A DNA stretch of 54,473 nt from Fragilaria crotonensis. Lineage: Eukaryota > Bacillariophyta > Fragilariophyceae > Fragilariales > Fragilariaceae. The stretch lies in contig JAKSYS010000416.1 in the NCBI GenBank assembly GCA_022925895.1, positions 1 to 54,473 of the forward strand. Direction: 5' to 3'. This document shows positions 1 to 11,525 of the stretch, piece after piece; within the stretch, counting starts at the first letter, position 1, and each line of letters begins with the position of its first letter. The position numbers were made by a program, and so were the translations under genes. The notes beneath the pieces were generated by a model, which saw only the letters and a list, made by a program, of their open reading frames with translations, was not told where the DNA came from and made no database searches.

Positions 1-4
1 TTTT

Positions 5-432
5 TGTTAGAGATCTACTGTCACTCTGTCACACTGTCACTCGTAATTACTGTAAGGTTAAATACCATACGGTAATACGGTAGACAGTCCTTTATTTTCC
101 TTCGTCTGTCCGTGACTCGTGCCAGTAGTTCTGCGAATCAGAACTCTGGATCCCGACCACACAAGGAATTTAAATCATGTTGCCCTGAGTTTCCCTAAGT
201 ATTCAAATCTGTTATGTTGTCAATTTTATTGACAACACAACTTTACTATGGGATTCATAACTCAAACACCACTCAACAAGTGGGATTAAAGCAACATAAC
301 TTTGTGAGACTCCAACTAATATTGGAGATCTCACTTTCATTTTTCATCTACATTTTAACTTATAATTTCCACAAACCAAAAACAGTAAAGGCCTTTACTA
401 CTTAGTTCTACATCTTCTACATATTTGTAACA
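5..432 (+). repeat. 5' LTR of the Copia element (428 bp)
   Basis: It matches 11094-11525 throughout, differing by a 2-bp CG insertion and two single-T insertions in the second LTR. Ends are TGTTA...TAACA, a 5-bp terminal inverted repeat. Near identity means either recent insertion or recent duplication of the array. Confidence 0.92.
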
Positions 433-446
433 ACAAATCTACCATC

Positions 447-3400
447 ATGGTCCACATCTTCAGGACTCCTACGCCCAAAGCTGGACGATCCGTCACGTTC
501 GCTTCCTCTCCGTCAAGTCCGACGGCAGACTTCTAGGTCCTACTAACCTTAAGTCTACCGTCGGCTACTCGCGTACCGATCACACGAATACTGTCATGGT
601 TGCTCGCCTCGTACCACCGGTCCAAGGCTCTACCGTCGAGGAAAAATACTCGACCAATGTCTCCGATCATTGGTCGAATCTACCTACGGCCGTTAAGAAC
701 CTACGCTTAACTGCTATTAATTTCCCTCGCCTTTTGGATTCGCCAGCAACGGATTTAAACTCACCCTTGAAGGCAACAGAACTTTTTAAGTCCACCATGC
801 AGAACTTACCTCCGCCCTCCCTTGCCCCTCGCGCCTCTAGGTCCGCCTCCAAAGGCGCTAACCCTGACGCGTTCGACGCTAACGTCGACTACCCCGCCGA
901 ACTCGGCGCATCTCCTGTCCCTTCTGACACGCCCTCTACAAAGGTGCCCTAGCCTATGGATCTCCGAAGAAATCCAAGCTCCCCTCCCGTGTCCGTTACA
1001 TCCCTTCTCCAACCACTACCCCTGATGACGATCAGGATCTCCCAAACAACAAGAAGAAGAGGCGCACCTCTGAGAAAGGTCCCGCCTATTTTGACGTCTG
1101 CAAGTTAACCTCCGACGACATCGATGATATTATTGAAGAGGATCGCAACCTCCACCCCGACGAGCGCAAGCAGCAGGCTTTTGCAGCTCCACCACAGCAG
1201 GACACTAAAGTTAGCCACAGGGCTACTTCTACCACCAAGAAGGCTGCAAAGATGCAGACCACTACAACCACAACTACCATGGACAACTACTACAACAAAA
1301 TGGGCGAAACTACAAACAAAAACGGTCCAACTACCTTACCTGCTGCATCTACCAATGTTATGAGCAATAACATTGGACCTACTGATGTTTTTACTACAGA
1401 GGAGCACACTACTACTGCCGCCAAGCGCCGCACTAACCCCAACAAACACAACGTAATCGATCTCACCGATGATACGAACGACTTGAAAACGCCCCAGAAA
1501 GCTCCAAATTCGCCTCCCACGCTCACCTACAAGTCCAGAGCCAACACTCCAAGCATTCCAACCGCAAAAGTTACCACCTTGACCAACTTTGCCCAACCTG
1601 CTCACAATCCAATTTTCAAGCTCCCGGGTGCATGAATCCATCTGGCTTCACCACCCTTCAGAAGACATGCAAAGATCTCCATGACTGTCTCTTTGCTCAT
1701 CTTTTTAACCTCCCATTCCATCCTTCACCATCAAAGTATCAGCCTCCCTCAGCCAGAAAGCAACAACAGTGCCAGGAGAATCCAAAGAACCTCCCACACT
1801 CATCCACCCCAGTCATCCTGGCCTGGAGTCAGAAATCGCCACTTTTACCCACAGAATTGCTTCCTTCGGTTATACTCCAACCCTCACTGAGTTTACTGGC
1901 TTTCTACAGCATCATGAGGACCTTGAAGACCTTGTCATAATTGCCATCAAGATGACTGGAGATGAACAGTTGATGCCCATTCTTGATTTGCTCATCCTCG
2001 TTCGCAGCGTAATCGGGCAACGAAACTCACACTCCGTGCCGCCAGCACACCGTATGGTCGACATCCTGGCCAAATTTGAGCGAATTCCGACAGATGGTTC
2101 TCGAGAAATGACTGTTCAAAATTTTCCCTCGCCCCCGCGCGTATTGGTGGACGTCGACAACTCTGCAGCCTCGCGAACGCAAACTATGACGTGTCATGAC
2201 CGCAGTGCTGAACTCGGGACTCGTAATTTTGTGCCGAAACTCCGGATTCCGTCAAACTCCCTTCGCGTCAGCGCCACAGTCCCCGACAACCGCCGTATTT
2301 ACAGTCCGTGTTATCCGAGACACCGTCCCGCGTCCCAACGTCAATGACCATTCTGCCGATGACGCATCCACTCGACCATTTTCCCAGCCCGCTTCGCCTA
2401 CCGATGACTCGTTTGATATCGACCCTTTTGTCCACTTTGCACCACGCGGCCCCCTAACTGCTGAAGAAAAGGCCTTGGAATCGTACTGTGATGATGATGA
2501 TACTGTCGAGTTTACTGTCGTGGACGGTACGGCGATCCAATCCAGTCCACCCCAGTGTGCCTACAGAGCCCACAATCCCACTGATCCCAGCCTTTCCTCC
2601 ACTTCCTTGAGTGTCCAGCATCCTGTTCCTATCAAATTGGAAGATTTACCCCTCTTCCCTGACTCTGATTGTGCTGATGTTGGTGAAAATTATTACTCCC
2701 CCAGTGATAATTCACCAACTAAGCCATCTGTTAACTTTTACCCTGCTTCTGACCCTGAAGTCTTACCAGAAGTTGAAATCATGCCAGAACCCATGATCAT
2801 TGAAAGCATTGAAGAGGAATTTGTGGAAGAAAGCAACTAACCCAATTTTGGAGGCACTTAATGAGCTACCCAAAGCAGCAACTCAACAACCAGTCCGGAT
2901 GCTACCCCCACTTTTTCCTGAACCACCCCTAAGGCATTTGAATCCTCTTGCCCCAGTTCACCACCGCCCTTATGCAATGTTCCAGGACCCAGCTCACCAT
3001 CCATCGTCGGCCTTGATGTTCTCAGAAGCTACGCTGGACGACCCACTGAACGGTACCATCCATCTACGCGACCTACCGCTTTGCATCGAAATCAGCACCA
3101 CTATCGCAGCTTTCTGTCTCAACTTTCTCGCCGCTCCACCGGAAGTTCATCACATTCGCGACATCACGTCATCCGACATGAAGCCTATATCGCGCCACAT
3201 CACTCTCAGACACCAGATGCCAAGTCCTAACTCCTCTGTATTCCCGCGACGACAAGTTCTACCTACTCGGCATGATTCACACTCTGAACCGTGCTACCAA
3301 CTTGCTAACCCAGCATTTCACCGACGAACAACGCTCCTTTTGACCTTCGGCATCCCGGATAAGTACTACGACATCACCCGCGACTTCTACGAAAACCCTC

Positions 3401-5671
3401 CCTACTGCCCGATGGAAACGACATGTGCTGTCGGACTCATCTACGCGCTCCGACTCTACTACATAACCCACCACCGCCACAGCACCTACCACCGACACGG
3501 TTTTCGTCAACACGACCTCTACCCGAAACACTTGTTCCAGATCGCAAAGATATCAAGTCTACCGCCGCCGCTCTAAGTTTGTTCCTGATACCACTACTTT
3601 TCGGACGCTCCCCGCTTTGCTAACCATGCCTTCTTTGAAGCCGATCTTTCCCTACCTTTTGCATTCCTTATCGCGGATTGAAACGCTACCGGAAAATGTT
3701 TCGCGTGGACTTGAATTTCGCGCGCGAATCCCTATCTTGTCGCATACACGAATTCTTTTCGATTGGACGACGAGGAACAACGATCGATTGCCTTGCGAAC
3801 TGCCCAGACAATCATCCGCCTTGCCTTATTCGAACATGGTCTCATTAATCGCAAGACGCGACGATCGAGGGAACCAGAATTATCCAACAACCGCTTCCAT
3901 ATTGGCAACCTTCCACCTGCAGATCTATTCTTGTCCAACTTTGCAACCTGCTTCCCCATGATTACCAGGCCCTCCCTTGTTCAATTGGATCTTGATGATG
4001 TCAATGATGACACACTTGCAATCAACTATGTGGTCTGCCAACCTCTGGACTTCCTCCAACTGTTTACCCTGCAACCAACTGAAGCAAATGAGGAAACCTA
4101 CTACATGGATGTCTACTCTGACCTCACTCCAGTCCCTACCAACGGCATCAACTTCTCGATTGACTTCCTTCCGCACTTCGAGTATATCCTCTACCGAGTT
4201 GCGCAACTTGTGAATCAAAGGACCCGACCGGCATTCTCCCCAGGAACCATCCTCCTCCCCACGTTATCATGTTCCAAGGCTCCCACTTGCGTCCAACTCC
4301 TACTCTAATGGTTCATCAACTGAGATTGCTAAACCTACAGCAAGAGCAGGAATCTTCCCCACCACTTTCAACCATGATCAACAACCAATCATCAGCAACA
4401 GAGATGGAGAACCCTACAACAGATTGTCAGTCCAAGCTTTGTTCAAAGCCCAACTTGCCAAACCAATTCTTTCCTATCACATTGGCGACCCCGACTGGAT
4501 TCCAACCAGCGCCGCTAACCTGCGTCGCCACCCTGATTCCAGTAAGTATCACGTCGCTCGCGATCCCAAAACGGTCCCCTTTTCCTTGGCTATTCGCATG
4601 ATACCAGTTTTCACAACTGGTCCACTTGAGGAATCCATCTATCAAGCCTGGGCATTGCCACATCTCATTGATGCCCTCCGTGACCCTGAGATCCAACTTT
4701 TCAACAATCATCTTTCTTATTATTACAATGAGAAAGAGTCTCATCCTGAGTTTCCATTCATTGATCAAATGGGACCTGATTCACCCTTTTCAGCCAATGG
4801 CTACAATGGTGAGTCTAGTCTACAATGTCTGTCTTATCCTGGTTGTTATGCTGGTTACTTACCTTTTTCTATCTGTGATAGCCTAGGCTGTCCCAATCAG
4901 ATGGAATTAGTTGCAAGTAACCATATAATGACCTTCCAACAGGATAAAACTACATTTTCTGGACCACATTTTGCATGTCTTGCTGTAAAAACTCGCCGTT
5001 CCGCTTTATTTTCCGATCCGACTCGAACCCCGGACCCCCAGCACGAAATTTCTGCACAAAACGACCCACAAAACGAAAATCTTGCAGCAAACGAACCTGA
5101 AACTACAGTTTTCACGCACGACGACCCTGACAGCGAAATTTACACACAAAATGACACTACCAGCGAAAATCCAACACAAAACGACGCGCACAGCACGGAA
5201 ACTCACTCCCAACAGCTAATTTCCGACGCCGAAACTACATACGACGAACACGCACAAGAAACTCAACAACTGCCCGGAACTCAACCAAATCTCGCGTTTT
5301 TGCCACCAAACTCGCCCGAAACAAGCAGTTCACACACCGAAACACCCTCTAACTCGCCTCCAACTGCGAAATCATCAACTGGACCTCTAAAACGCTTTTC
5401 CGATGCATTTTCAGGCATTCTCACGCCGAAAAACGTAAAATTACCTCACGATCCGGCCACAACCGACTCGAACCCACAACCTCCGATTTCAACAACTTTT
5501 TTCGACGACGCCCAAAATTATACCTTCCAAAAACTTACCACCCCGGAATTCGAACCCTCAACCACCAAATCCGTCACAAAATCTTTCGCAACCCCAAACT
5601 CAACAAAGCAAAATTATTCAACCTCCCAATACGAAACCTACCAAATCTACACAAAAAACGGCCAATTCTGA
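447..5671 (+). pseudogene. Long coding-like region upstream of gag, unknown function
   Basis: No known domain is recognised. The region is a chain of overlapping open frames (596-952, 1252-1635, 1769-2347, 2196-2840, 2800-3576, 3763-4308, 4424-5671) joined by apparent one-base shifts. An ATG at 447 opens a short peptide just inside the LTR. Encoded sequence is rich in Pro, Ser, Thr, Asp and Asn, with a basic patch near 1050 and a long acidic, Thr/Asn-rich tail at 5000-5650. Comparison with the second copy shows frame-preserving size changes: a net one-codon difference at the site matching 2509, and a 12-nt insertion in copy 2 at 13843-13854. Both support a real coding past. It could be an enlarged gag N-terminus or a separate added ORF. 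It is interrupted in both copies. Confidence 0.55.
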
Positions 5672-5673
5672 AA

Positions 5674-7350
5674 ATGATCACCAAACTCCTCCAGAAACTC
5701 AAAAACTCGCTTCCGCACGCCCAACTCCGCGCCAGGCGACCCATGCCACCTTTGCATACCCACCAACTGTCGACACCTTCTTTGACGACGACACCGATCA
5801 TGACTCAGAGCAAGAGCCACAACACATCCAGCAGACATCGCCTGACGCACTCACATCATCCACGCGAACCGACTTCACTTATCCCCCAATTGAAGATCTA
5901 ACCAAGACGCTTTTGAAGTACGCCAAAAATGCAAACCTTCGCAAATTGGCTTACCCAACCGATCTTCAAGCACGCCGCCGCCATTTTAACACCTTCATCG
6001 ACAACCTTCGAATTGTTTGCAACATTTCCCCGTGGACGCGCCAAGTCTTTGATCTTTGGCCGAAACAAGTCTCTTATTCACACCCATTTGTCGGCACCGC
6101 ACTTTACAACCTGATCTTTACAAACGTCTGCGACCCCTGCCAAAAACACATCATTGATGGCCCACCAGACGCCCGCACCGCGATTCTTACTCTGCGACGC
6201 CATTGTGCACCGCTAACTCCTGATCATGTCGAGCGCACTCGAGAAGCTTTTTTTGTTCCATCAAACAACCACATCATGAAGTCGCCACCTCTTACCTCAA
6301 CCGCATCCGCATCCTTACGCGCGACTGCTATCATGCTGGAATCCCCAACACCGACGCCGAACTCATCAAGCGCACCGTTCGTGGTGGAAGCAATCACTCC
6401 TTTTACGCCGCATCTTATCAACGCTTCGACGCCGATATCCGCCGAGCTGAACTAAACGACGAAGCTCTGCCACCATTCGCCGAACTTGAGAGCCATCTCC
6501 TCAACATTGACGAATCCCGTGGTCTCACACTACCGTCTCAAAATCAACGCAACTACAATCAGCACGCACATTCTACCCGTCAACAATCTCACCATTTTCA
6601 ATCGCGCCAACCCCACACTACCCATCGTGTTTTCACACAACGTCAACAACAAGCTTTCAGCTCCATCCTTCGCCCATATTCAAACCCTAATGGCAACAAT
6701 CAAAACAGAAGTCATCCACCGAGACCACCGCAAAACCATTCGCGCCCGTTCCGACCTCCTACAAATCCTTCGCGACCACCTTTCAACAACCCGAATCAAC
6801 GTCGCCCACCACCTCCTTCGCCTCGCCCATCCAACCAACCCCAACGGAACAATCGACCACCTTTCCGACCAACGTTGAATCCAAATCAACGACCATCACC
6901 CAATGGATCTAACATCAATCAATCGCGCAACTCTGCATCCAACGCAGCTACCATCGTCTGCAATAACTGCGGACGCCTCGGCCACTATTCGCGCAACTGT
7001 ACCAACCCGCGCCAAAACAATCGCGCATCCAACCCGCAACGTTCAACCAACAATGAAAACGCTGCTCCTCGCAATCAACAACGCGCTTACTTTGTTACTG
7101 ACTCTAGTCAAGACTCCCAAAATCATTCAAGATACCATCACCAAGCTTTCAAAGCTTCCTCCTTGATCAACTTGATGATCAACAAGACAACATCCCATGG
7201 CCCAATCCCTCTACCTCAGATGCCTATCAATCAACCTCTACTTGATAGAGATTATCTTCCAACTGCCAACCATGCTCCTCCCAACTCTGGAGCCACAGCT
7301 TATTTCCTGATGACCCCAATCACCATACCAAAGATTTGGTCCCCACTCCT
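5674..7350 (+). pseudogene. Copia gag-like region with zinc knuckle, frameshifted
   Basis: The frame at 5913-6455 encodes a helical, Arg/Trp-containing segment that fits a Copia gag (capsid) core: it contains the motif RRRHFNTFIDNL and a tract around WTRQVFDLWPKQ. After a low-complexity Asn/Arg/Pro-rich linker (6486-6900), the frame from 6875 carries a CCHC zinc knuckle, CNNCGRLGHYSRNC (spacing CX2CX4HX4C), the nucleic-acid-binding motif of retroviral-type gag. Several frame changes separate the parts. Codons here are CpG-rich, in contrast with the CpG-free stretch that starts at 7086. Confidence 0.8.
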
Positions 7351-8674
7351 TGCAAACTGGCTACCTGACAGTGGTGCTACCAGCCATTACACACCACTTT
7401 TCAGCGACCTCAGTGATGTTGAACCCTGCAGTGTCCCAATCTCCTAGCTGATGGCAGCACCAAGATGTCTACCCACAAAGGCACAACTGAATGTCACTTC
7501 ACCACTGATGATGGCCTCAAATCCATCCTAGGTCTCACTGATGTCTACTTTGTTGAAGGCCTAAGTCACAGACTACTCTCCTGACTGCTCTATCATGCAC
7601 TCAAAATTTCAGTGTCCTGATCAAGAACAGAGCTACCACCATTCAACTCCCAAATGGCTCCACCTACACTTGGCCAATTATCACCAGAGAAGTACCAAAT
7701 CCACACCAAGCCTTTTCAACCACTTCCAACCCCAAAGTTCCCTTTGACCTTGACTCTGAACCAGAAGAGCAACACTTTGATGACACTACAACCCCATTGA
7801 CACTGATCAACGCCGCTCAGTCACTGCCTTACCTTTGGAACTGATTTATCGACGACTTGCTTACCGCAATTTTCGAAATCTCATGGTTGGATCCCTTCAC
7901 CAAACATGGAATGATCATGTACTCACACCTACTGTTGACCACAACTCCTGGCCTCTCCGCATTTCCATCAGTCAAAAACGCGCCAGAAACAAAACGCCTC
8001 AACGCCAAGGCACAGAACCCTTCCATCGCCTTCATCTTGACCTTATGCGCAATCCTTTCCGCTATGGTCTCACCACCAATTCCAACTACTCAGCCTATCT
8101 GTTTATTGTCACAACCCCAGGCAAACTAACAGGTTGGATTGGTCTTCCAACTGAAAGCACAACTTCCATCCTTATTGCTCTGAAGCAATGGCTGACTGAT
8201 ACAGAACTACTTGGCCGCACCCAATCCGTCCGTTTCATCCGCACTGATGCTGGATCTGCTTTTACATCAACAAAATTCATCTCTGAATGCACCTCACTTG
8301 GTATCAAAGTTGAAGCTGCAGCCCCTGAACATCAAGAAATGAATGGTATTTGTGAAGCAAAATGGCGTGAAGTCCACAACACTGCCAACATTCTCCTCAA
8401 CAATGCAAGACTTGGAGGTGCCTTCTTCCATCATGCCCATGCCTATGCAGTTCAAATCCTAAATGTCTGCCCTGCCAAGAATGTTATTGATCAAGATGGC
8501 AACCCAACAACTCCCTATCAATACAGCTTCCAACGCAAGCCTTCCATTGCCAACTTTCGTGTCTTTGGATGTCCTACCTTCTTCAAACGCTATGAACCAA
8601 CTTTCCGCAACAAGCTTATCACATATAAGCAACAACTCAACGAGCCTCTCGCGGAATTTTCCTCGGTTTCCTGA
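7350..8674 (+). pseudogene. Copia protease and integrase, frameshifted
   Basis: The aspartic protease signature is LPDSGATSHYTPLF at about 7361-7402, with the catalytic DSGAT. A frame change near 7440 and a TGA in frame near 7583 interrupt the protease and GAG-pre-integrase segment. The integrase core lies in the open frame 7835-8674 and shows the D,D(35)E triad: D in HLDLM, D in RTDAGSAF, and E in APEHQEMNG. The upstream zinc-binding HHCC region is unusual: the two expected His positions read LIYRRLAYRN, so Tyr has replaced His, and the Cys pair is not visible. The frame stops at 8672-8674 before the RT domain. Confidence 0.85.
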
Positions 8675-9129
8675 CAACTCCGCAGGCTGGCTAGTCTACT
8701 CCTGACCAACCCCAAAGCCTTGTCATCACCCGCGATGCCTACTTTGATGAAGACTTCAATTCAGCTCTATGTTTTGATTCCAAACCCTTCGCTGGAGCCG
8801 TCCCCATCCGCTCCCATTTTAACCCAAATGGACTCTGCAACACTCCTGAAAACTCTGAACCATCTACTTTTCACCAAACTGGATCTGCAGCCAACCTTGG
8901 CAATCCACCATCAACCTTCATTGATGACACAAATCCACTGCCCTCCTGACTGCCATCCCTGAATCAACTGATGACAATACTGATGAACAACCACCTGGAA
9001 CCATGCCTAACCCAACCCATGCTGACCATACAATGAAGCAATCATCCAACATGGTCCAACACCACCCACACCACATCAAATCAACTTTGTCACCCATCAA
9101 CAACATCATTCCCAACTCCACAAGATGAT

Positions 9130-11082
9130 GACCATCTACTTCCAAGAATGCAATGAAGATCTACCAACTATTGATCCCATTCACTCTGCCATGATGACAA
9201 TTGACAACTCTCCCAGCAACAATTCACAAGCCAACCCCAGGAACCTGTGGACAAATATCTTCCAGAACCTCAGTCTCTCAAAGCTGTTCTCAAACTTGAT
9301 GATAATGTCCGCAATGCTTGGCTACATGCAATCAAAATGGAAATCAAGAACCTCATTGACCATGATACTTTCATCCTTGGACAAACCCCACACAAAGATG
9401 AACTCATTATCCCAGTAAAACTTGTGCTCAAAGCAAAACAAACTGCATCTGGAAAACTTGACAAACTAAAAGCTCGCCTTGTCGCCCGTGGCGACCTGGA
9501 GAAACGTCTCCTGAAAAGAGTTAAAGCCATCAACCAACAACGACTCCTTGAACAACGTCAAGAAATTGCTGAATCTGCTACCTCTTCACCTGGCACTCCA
9601 AAACCTATACCTGTTGAACCACTCATGTATGAAGACACCTGGTCACCCTGTGCATCTGCAAGAGGGGTCAAACTATTCATTGCAACCATTTGTGCATCCA
9701 GAAGAAGTGTCAAGAGTGCTGACTTCATTGGTGCCTACCTCCAAGCCAAAGTTATTGGCGCCACTTTGTGAAACTGCCATTGGAATACGCCTATCACTTC
9801 CCTGAATACGCTAAATTCTTTGGCTCCCCAATGTTACTGAACAAAGGAATCTACGGTCTTGTCTACTCCGGCAAATATTGGAACATTGAATTTTCGGAAT
9901 GGCTCTACTCCCAAGGCTTCATTCAGTCTCCTTCGAACCGTCCTATTTTGTCCGATACGACAAACACAATCAATGGCTCCGCCTACTATTTTTCGTCGAC
10001 GATATGCTCTACGCTGGAAGCAACGATTCCATCGAAAAACAATTTGAAGATTCCGTCCGCAATCGCTTTGATGTCAAATTCCTCGGCCCTGCGCAATGGT
10101 TCCTACAAATGCGTATCCACAAACATTCCGACTCAAGCTACACCTCGACCAGCACCGCTATGTTTTGAATACTCTTCAACGATACGATCCAAACTCCGAA
10201 TTCCCAGAACGAGATACTCCCTTCCCTCGATTATACTTTCAGCAAGGATAACCGCCCGTAACCGCCTCCGACCTGACTCGTCGAACAAAAGCAACAACGC
10301 CTTCCGTTCCGCTCTGCTGTCTGCACTCTCCTCTACCTAGCATACAACACAAGAGCTGACATCCTATTTGCTGTCTGCAAACTTGCTAAAGCATGCATCT
10401 CTCCTGGCATACCTGATTTTCGAGCTCTCACCTGGCTCATTGGCTACCTCCGACGTCGTCCCTACTATGCCCTCAAATTCTATCCCGATGGCACTTCAAA
10501 CCCCATCTATGACATCTGCATCCATCATCGCATTCCATACACTGATCTCACTGTCTTCTCTGATGCCAGCTGGCAAGACTGCCCGATACTGGCCGATCTA
10601 CTGTTGGATACATGATCTTCTACAATGGTGCTCTTATTGAAGCAAATTCTACCATGCCAACACCTGTTGCCATGTCTACCTCTGAAGCTGAATATATGGC
10701 TGCATGTTCCGCAACCATGGCCACCGCTCACATCCGAATGCTTCTCTATGATATGCTCTATCTTGGCACCAAACAATGGCGTGAAACCACTCAACGTCTC
10801 CCTTCTATCCCTGCCATCCTCATGATTGACAATGAAGCAACTGTTCAAATCGCCAAGAATGGCAAACTCACTCGCAAAACTCGCCACATTGAACGCCGTT
10901 TCCACTTCGTCCGTCAAGGCCAACAAGACGGCATCCACCAACTTCATTGGATTCCCTGTGACTCCCAACTTGCCGATATCCTCACCAAGACTCAACACTC
11001 CGGCAAAATTGATCCTCACCTCACCAAGATCTTCTGTGTTCTCCCCGACCACATGCTTTCATCACCGGGACCAGAGATCTGA
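9130..11082 (+). pseudogene. Copia reverse transcriptase and RNase H, frameshifted
   Basis: RT begins around 9247 with the usual Copia entry (AWLHAIKMEIKNL, then LKARLVARGD near 9470-9490) and SADFIGAYLQA near 9720. A frame change at about 9770 leads to KGIYGLVYSG, and another near 9900 leads to the polymerase catalytic motif FFVDDMLYAG (YxDD type) in 9899-10168. RNase H follows: SDASWQD near 10561, then the open frame 10612-11082 with STSEAEYMA, MIDNEAT, KTRHIERRFHFVR and ADILTKTQHSGK, the classic Copia C-terminal motifs. The reading frame ends 12 bases before the 3' LTR. Confidence 0.88.
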
Positions 11083-11085
11083 TCC

Positions 11086-11093
11086 AAGAGGGG
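11086..11093 (+). promoter_or_regulatory. Polypurine tract
   Basis: The run AAGAGGGG lies directly against the TGTTA start of the second LTR, the expected place for plus-strand priming. The 5' LTR is not preceded by it, which fits an internal element position. Confidence 0.8.
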
Positions 11094-11525
11094 TGTTAGA
11101 GATCTACTGTCACTCTGTCACACTGTCACTCGTAATTACTGTAAGGTTAAATACCATACGGTAATACGGTAGACAGTCCTTTATTTTCCTTCGTCTGTCC
11201 GTGACTCGTGCCAGTAGTTCTGCGAATCAGAACTCTGGATCCCGCGACCACACAAGGAATTTAAATCATGTTGCCCTGAGTTTCCCTAAGTATTCAAATC
11301 TGTTATGTTGTCAATTTTATTGACAACACAACTTTTACTATGGGATTCATAACTCAAACACCACTCAACAAGTGGGATTAAAGCAACATAACTTTTGTGA
11401 GACTCCAACTAATATTGGAGATCTCACTTTCATTTTTCATCTACATTTTAACTTATAATTTCCACAAACCAAAAACAGTAAAGGCCTTTACTACTTAGTT
11501 CTACATCTTCTACATATTTGTAACA
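11094..11525 (+). repeat. Shared LTR between copy 1 and copy 2 (432 bp)
   Basis: It is the 3' LTR of the first element and at the same time the 5' LTR of the partial second copy: 5' LTR-adjacent internal sequence resumes immediately after TAACA at 11525, as it does after 432. Confidence 0.92.

Larger units (their letters stand above)
5..11525 (+). mobile_element. Large Copia (CoDi-like) LTR retrotransposon, copy 1
   Basis: Two near-identical LTRs (5-432 and 11094-11525) bound an internal region of 10.66 kb. Domain order is gag zinc knuckle, aspartic protease, integrase, reverse transcriptase, RNase H, which is the Ty1/Copia order (integrase before RT). The LTRs begin TGTTA and end TAACA, and a purine run (11086-11093) abuts the second LTR. 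At 11.5 kb the element is about twice the usual Copia length, because roughly 5 kb of unrecognised coding-like sequence lies between the 5' LTR and gag. No target duplication can be tested: only four bases precede the first LTR, and the right LTR runs straight into another internal region. A tRNA primer site was not identified. All open frames are interrupted, so the copy is non-autonomous as read. Confidence 0.93.
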
